Below are positions 32,269-36,379 of a stretch of 36,379 nt of DNA, piece by piece. Made by a program: the position numbers and the translations under genes. The stretch is from an uncultured Treponema sp. (GTDB taxonomy: Bacteria > Spirochaetota > Spirochaetia > Treponematales > Treponemataceae). Position 1 is the first letter of the stretch. Every line of letters starts with the position of its first letter. The notes under the pieces were generated by a model. The model saw nothing but the letters and a program-made list of their open reading frames with translations, was not told the origin of the DNA and did not search any database. The stretch covers positions 1 to 36,379 of the forward strand of contig CAMGTC010000002.1 of the NCBI GenBank assembly GCA_946061765.1. The letters are read 5' to 3'.

Positions 32269-35200
32269 TTAGCTCCAGTTCTTTCCTAAAATAATGAATG
32301 GTAAATCAAAATCGCATATGAATTTCTGTTTATAGTCATCTTCTGGAAGCTGATTTAGTATTTCATTGTAAATCTGCTGAGATTCTGCATTATCATTCAA
32401 ATCAATCATACTATTCAGTACTATCTTCTTTGGCATATAAGCAAACTTATAAAGTTTTTCAATGTCTTCGTCTTCAAAGTATTCTTTCCAGAATCCGCAT
32501 CTTATCAAATCACGGATTAAAAGAGAGATACCAAGTTTTAAGCTTTTCTTGCTTGATGAAAGCTTTATCGCCATTCCAGAAAGTTCAGGATCTGAAGACG
32601 TTACCAGGAACTGTGTGATATCATCAAGATTCTGCTTCATTGGTAATCTATAAAGCAGATTGTAGAACTTTTCAAAATCCTTTCGTATTTTATATATACG
32701 GAGAAGACATTCAAAATGTCTTAAATAACTTTCATCTGCTTCTGAAACTTCAAGGTATTCATCATACAGTTTCTGGAGTTCCATTCCTTCACTGAATTTC
32801 TGAATCAAGTCTTTAGAATAAAGCCATCTTATAGCATTTCTGTTTGTTACATCTGAATGTCCCCATGCAGTAAGTGACTGTGTCATAGCAAGAAGAAGCA
32901 TAATCGTCCATGATTCAGGCATCTTTCCATTTGAGGGATTATCACATGCAAGAGCAGAACTTAATTCTGAAACTTCAAGGAATTCTGGATATAACTGATT
33001 TGAGTAATATTCTTTTACTTTTTGGTCCCATTCCTCATGCAAAACAGAAATTTTCCACTCATCGTAAACGTCGTTGAATGAAATATGTTTTTCTGGTTCA
33101 GGCCCCTGCTCTGGTATATCTAAGCCTAAGCCCTGTTGTGCGGCGGCCAATACTTCATCATCGTGTTTCTTGTGCGCAGCTCTGGATGGTGTAAATAAAA
33201 CATCAATTATAGATTTTGAGCGGTCATAATCTTCACTTACATTATATATCTGACTTATCGGCTTTAATTTATTATCAGCATCATATAAACGGCATTCTGA
33301 GAGTTTTTCGCTTCTTGGTGATTCCTGAACAAAATCATACATAGCAGTTTTGCTGAAATTCATTAAAATATCTTTCTGAACTTCCAGGTCTGTTTCATAG
33401 TTCAAAAGCTTATCAAGTACACCAATAACTTTTCCAAGATTTTTTGAATCAATATCTAAATCTTTTAATTCATCTGCTGCTATCTGTGTAAGAACAAGCA
33501 TTGGTATTTGAGAATTGGTCTGTATAAATGCATTTGCCTCATCAATAGTATCAAACTGTTTCTGGAATTTATCATTAAAATATGTTGCCGAAAGTGAATA
33601 CAATTCCTGTCCAGAATATTGATAGAACTTAGAAATACCATCAGGAATAAATCCAAGTCCAAGGAATTTCCTAATTAATTTCTTTGGAATAGGTTCAAAT
33701 GGCGATTTGGTTGTACCTATTAATGTAACATTTACTAACGATGGAATTAATTCTTTATAATCCTCAATATTCCACAACTCTACCAATGCATTTGAAAACA
33801 TTGTAGAAATACGGTCAATGAGATTTACATTCTCTGGATTTTCATTAGCTAAAGTTTGTCGTCCAGTATTTGTTTTAAAACTTGCAGATATTGCAAAACC
33901 AATATTTGGTAAATCTAATAATGGTGCCATACACCATATTTTAGGAGCATTTTCGTCAAATGCTATTATTTGGTTTCCTGAACGTCTAAAGGCCAGACAC
34001 GCCTGTTCGTCAAAAAGTGGCTTTGTCCTAAATAAAATAAAGTCTTTACTAATTTCTACATTAAAATCCTTTAACTCAACTTTTGTATCTGGACTCCATG
34101 TATAAGAAGCTCCATAACAATTTATCTGTCGTATTTTCTTTGAAAATAAAACCTGATACTGTGCATCGTTTTGGAATTCAGTAATAATTTCTGATTTACA
34201 TTTCTGTCCATTTTGATTTAATTTCAATATAACTGAAGTTTTATCAGTATAATCTGTCTCTTCCGATGCTGTCTGTGGATATAAAGCTGCTTTTATTATG
34301 AAGTTATAATCTCCGCTTATTACATGAGGTTCATCACAAATAAGATAGACAGTTTTGAAACCATAGCCAAATTTTCCAGTCTGTCTTCCAGAATTCTTCA
34401 TAACAGATTTATCAGACCAACCTATTGTAAGCATATTTGTTAAATCTGCTTTGTAAGATACTTGTGCTGCACCGACTTTATATTGATTAATAGGACGACC
34501 TGAATGTTCTATTGTCATAGTATCTGCATTCAAAAGAACATTAAAATATGGAGCTTTAGCAGGTGTTCCATCCAATTGATTGTATGCATCATCAGCATTC
34601 TGAAATAATTCAAACAGGATACATCTTTCTTTATATTCTGCGTCTCCAATAAATGTTATAACTCTTTGTCGTATCTCTTCCTGAATATTTCCACTATTCT
34701 GCTCAATGTATGCTTTTATTGAGTTATTACATTGCTGCATTACTTCAAAATTGCTTTCACCACTAGCTTCCTGGTATTTTTCCCAGGCAATTGCTATTTG
34801 ATTATACTTACCTGCATTATACTCAAGCTTTAATACTTTTAATGTACTAAAGATAGTATTAAAAATCATATTGACCGCAGTATTTAGTGGTGCTTGTGTT
34901 GGATTTGCTAGGTTATTAAAGAAAGAATCTGGAATAGATTGTATTCCAAACAACTCAAATAAATCTTTTATAGCCGTTTCTATACTGGTAGCAGAAAACT
35001 TCGTGAAATTATCAAACAAATCAATCGTCAGATTCATTCCATCATAGACTGGAGCTTTATAGAAAACCGTATCAACATCAGCAGCGTCTTTTAAATCAAC
35101 TCTCTTACCTGTCAAACTAAGACAATAATTTCCAACAGTATCATGAACAATAATTGTTGATGTTGCTAATTTTGGTACTCTCATACCATCAAGAGCTTCT

Positions 35201-36379
35201 CTTGTCTTCAGTTCAAATAATTCTCCATGTGAATATAAAGAAATTCTGCCTTCAGGTGTAGCCACAATATAACAGAAAGCTCCCCAAAGTTTTTTATTCT
35301 TACAAGCCGAAATTTTTTCTATAAACTCTTTTACTGGCAGTTCATGAGAATTCTGTTCACCTTCACGCTCTTTATTGCTTGGAAAATACTTATGAAGAGA
35401 ATCGGAAAGTGTATGCTCCTCTCCTAAATCTGAAATATCAGTATCAAAGTTTACAAGAGTATCTATAGATTTCCAAATATTTGCTTTTGAAGGCAAACAA
35501 ACTTTTTGTGTAGCTTTATCAATAAAGCTGGTTATGGAATCAGTATCTAAGGTTGAAACTATTTCGACAAGATGATTCTTTTTATAATCTTCAACTTTTT
35601 TGTTTTCAATTTCATCTGAACAGAAGTTAATTAAATACTTAACTTTATAATCAGAGATAATATCTGAATCTGATACGAATAAGTCATCCGATAATTGTTT
35701 GGTATATGATATTATTTCTTCTTCTGATTTAAATTCCTTTAATATGGTAAAAAGAGGATCTTCCGTTTTTATAAGAAATTTAAATACATCATCTTTGTTA
35801 CTTTCTCCCAGAAGAGATGTATATTCTTTTAAATTAAACCAAGGCCATGCACAATCCTTTGTTTTTTTTGCATGAGATATAATTGATTCCAATACTTTAT
35901 CATCGTCTTTAAGGAAATATGATTCCAGACTTCGATAATCTGTATTTAAATTTTTACTTAAAATAAGATTGTCACATAAATCTATGAACTTTTGACTTAC
36001 ACGAGTATTGTTGATTGTCTCATCAAAGGAATAATAGTGTGTTCCTTCTGGTATCCATCTCCTTTTTCTTGCATTAGGCACAATACTCTCAGGTTTTACT
36101 TTTGTCTCTGAAATTAATTCTTTTAAGTAATTTGCATTTCTTATACCGTTTGGATTTCCCAAATCATTTTCAGAATCCATAAGCATAATATTTACAATAT
36201 TTTCTGGCATAAGAGTTTTTATGCAGTCTTTTTGCAAATGAGAATCAGGTATTATACTAATAAGCTTCACCTTCTCAGGAAGCTTGTAGCCATTTGGAAA
36301 TCTGTAAATTTCATTCTCAAGAAATACTTCAATATTATGATTGGTAACAGAAACCAAGTCTCCATCAATTGTTTTATGA
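32269..36379 (-). CDS. HSP90/sacsin-like GHKL ATPase, very large, 5' end outside window
   Basis: At least 1,369 residues. The frame is open to the window edge; the only start-like codon near the edge is a TTG at 36357 and in-frame codons continue beyond it, so the true N-terminus is missing. A GHKL ATPase site lies in the middle: ELFQNADDAYNQLDG (N box with the Mg-binding asparagine, near 580), TIEHSGRPIN (G1 box, with H in place of D as in sacsin-type proteins, near 617) and GRQTGKFGYGFKTVYLI (G2 box, near 660). It is followed by a beta-rich stretch and NTGRQTL (near 835), as in HSP90-like middle regions. The flanking 570 and 600 residues match nothing I know. Sacsin-type ATPases occur in several defence islands beside helicases. 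Co-production with the SNF2 helicase suggests a partner in one complex. Confidence 0.82.
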   Translation of the reverse strand, partial: HKTIDGDLVSVTNHNIEVFLENEIYRFPNGYKLPEKVKLISIIPDSHLQKDCIKTLMPENIVNIMLMDSENDLGNPNGIRNANYLKELISETKVKPESIVPNARKRRWIPEGTHYYSFDETINNTRVSQKFIDLCDNLILSKNLNTDYRSLESYFLKDDDKVLESIISHAKKTKDCAWPWFNLKEYTSLLGESNKDDVFKFLIKTEDPLFTILKEFKSEEEIISYTKQLSDDLFVSDSDIISDYKVKYLINFCSDEIENKKVEDYKKNHLVEIVSTLDTDSITSFIDKATQKVCLPSKANIWKSIDTLVNFDTDISDLGEEHTLSDSLHKYFPSNKEREGEQNSHELPVKEFIEKISACKNKKLWGAFCYIVATPEGRISLYSHGELFELKTREALDGMRVPKLATSTIIVHDTVGNYCLSLTGKRVDLKDAADVDTVFYKAPVYDGMNLTIDLFDNFTKFSATSIETAIKDLFELFGIQSIPDSFFNNLANPTQAPLNTAVNMIFNTIFSTLKVLKLEYNAGKYNQIAIAWEKYQEASGESNFEVMQQCNNSIKAYIEQNSGNIQEEIRQRVITFIGDAEYKERCILFELFQNADDAYNQLDGTPAKAPYFNVLLNADTMTIEHSGRPINQYKVGAAQVSYKADLTNMLTIGWSDKSVMKNSGRQTGKFGYGFKTVYLICDEPHVISGDYNFIIKAALYPQTASEETDYTDKTSVILKLNQNGQKCKSEIITEFQNDAQYQVLFSKKIRQINCYGASYTWSPDTKVELKDFNVEISKDFILFRTKPLFDEQACLAFRRSGNQIIAFDENAPKIWCMAPLLDLPNIGFAISASFKTNTGRQTLANENPENVNLIDRISTMFSNALVELWNIEDYKELIPSLVNVTLIGTTKSPFEPIPKKLIRKFLGLGFIPDGISKFYQYSGQELYSLSATYFNDKFQKQFDTIDEANAFIQTNSQIPMLVLTQIAADELKDLDIDSKNLGKVIGVLDKLLNYETDLEVQKDILMNFSKTAMYDFVQESPRSEKLSECRLYDADNKLKPISQIYNVSEDYDRSKSIIDVLFTPSRAAHKKHDDEVLAAAQQGLGLDIPEQGPEPEKHISFNDVYDEWKISVLHEEWDQKVKEYYSNQLYPEFLEVSELSSALACDNPSNGKMPESWTIMLLLAMTQSLTAWGHSDVTNRNAIRWLYSKDLIQKFSEGMELQKLYDEYLEVSEADESYLRHFECLLRIYKIRKDFEKFYNLLYRLPMKQNLDDITQFLVTSSDPELSGMAIKLSSSKKSLKLGISLLIRDLIRCGFWKEYFEDEDIEKLYKFAYMPKKIVLNSMIDLNDNAESQQIYNEILNQLPEDDYKQKFICDFDLPFIILGKNWS

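Noticed and set aside
36355-36357. TTG as the true start of the HSP90-like gene
   Set aside because: The frame continues without a stop to the window edge and no ribosome site is visible, so the gene is treated as 5'-incomplete.

Overview
The window looks like a low-GC bacterial chromosome, most likely a spirochaete of the Treponema type. I infer this from the overall protein style, a flagellar-export FlhA-like fragment at the left edge and an AAA/DUF4143 ATPase. No rRNA, tRNA or housekeeping marker is present, so the assignment is tentative. Apart from the small FlhA-like gene at the left edge, every gene lies on the minus strand and is transcribed from right to left. The window is almost entirely accessory DNA: a large defence island plus a small replication/repair-like block.

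Right to left, the island starts with an HSP90/sacsin-like GHKL ATPase (5' end outside the window) followed after 2 bases by a RapA/DrmD-like SNF2 helicase. A 124-bp gap carries four 15-bp direct repeats at an exact 33-bp period. Then come an AAA/DUF4143 ATPase, two different C5-cytosine methyltransferases, a McrB-like AAA GTPase and a McrC-like PD-(D/E)XK nuclease. The last four genes (M1-M2-R1-R2) have the layout of a LlaJI-type GTP-dependent restriction-modification system. They are followed directly by the DISARM core drmA-drmB-drmC. The same gene string then adds an AcrVA2-like(?) protein, an Mrr-like nuclease, an HNH nuclease and an AIPR-family abortive-infection protein with a C-terminal cold-shock-like domain. 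The most attractive reading is a composite DISARM-like system. In it the modification/restriction half is a LlaJI module, the motor half is SNF2 + HSP90-like + DrmA/B, and a set of nucleases is appended.

Further left are a rhodanese-domain lipoprotein and a tandem pair of DUF262 (GmrSD-type) proteins, visibly more AT-rich than their neighbours.

The left quarter (753-6700) is a different module. It holds a DnaB-like RecA-fold protein whose ATPase residues are all replaced, a zinc-ribbon protein, a dual-nuclease DUF2779 protein, and a short DNA polymerase III alpha-like protein with a destroyed PHP site and no C-terminal third. Three promoters in this block share a 17-bp palindromic operator, CTATCA-N5-TGATAG. 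This suggests one co-regulated, perhaps stress- or phage-repressor-controlled, unit that acts on DNA replication or repair.

The left edge carries a 200-residue FlhA-like membrane protein on the plus strand, separated from the minus-strand genes by a hairpin. No CRISPR array, insertion sequence, integrase, tRNA or attachment site was seen, and no gene-free stretch exceeds 300 bases.
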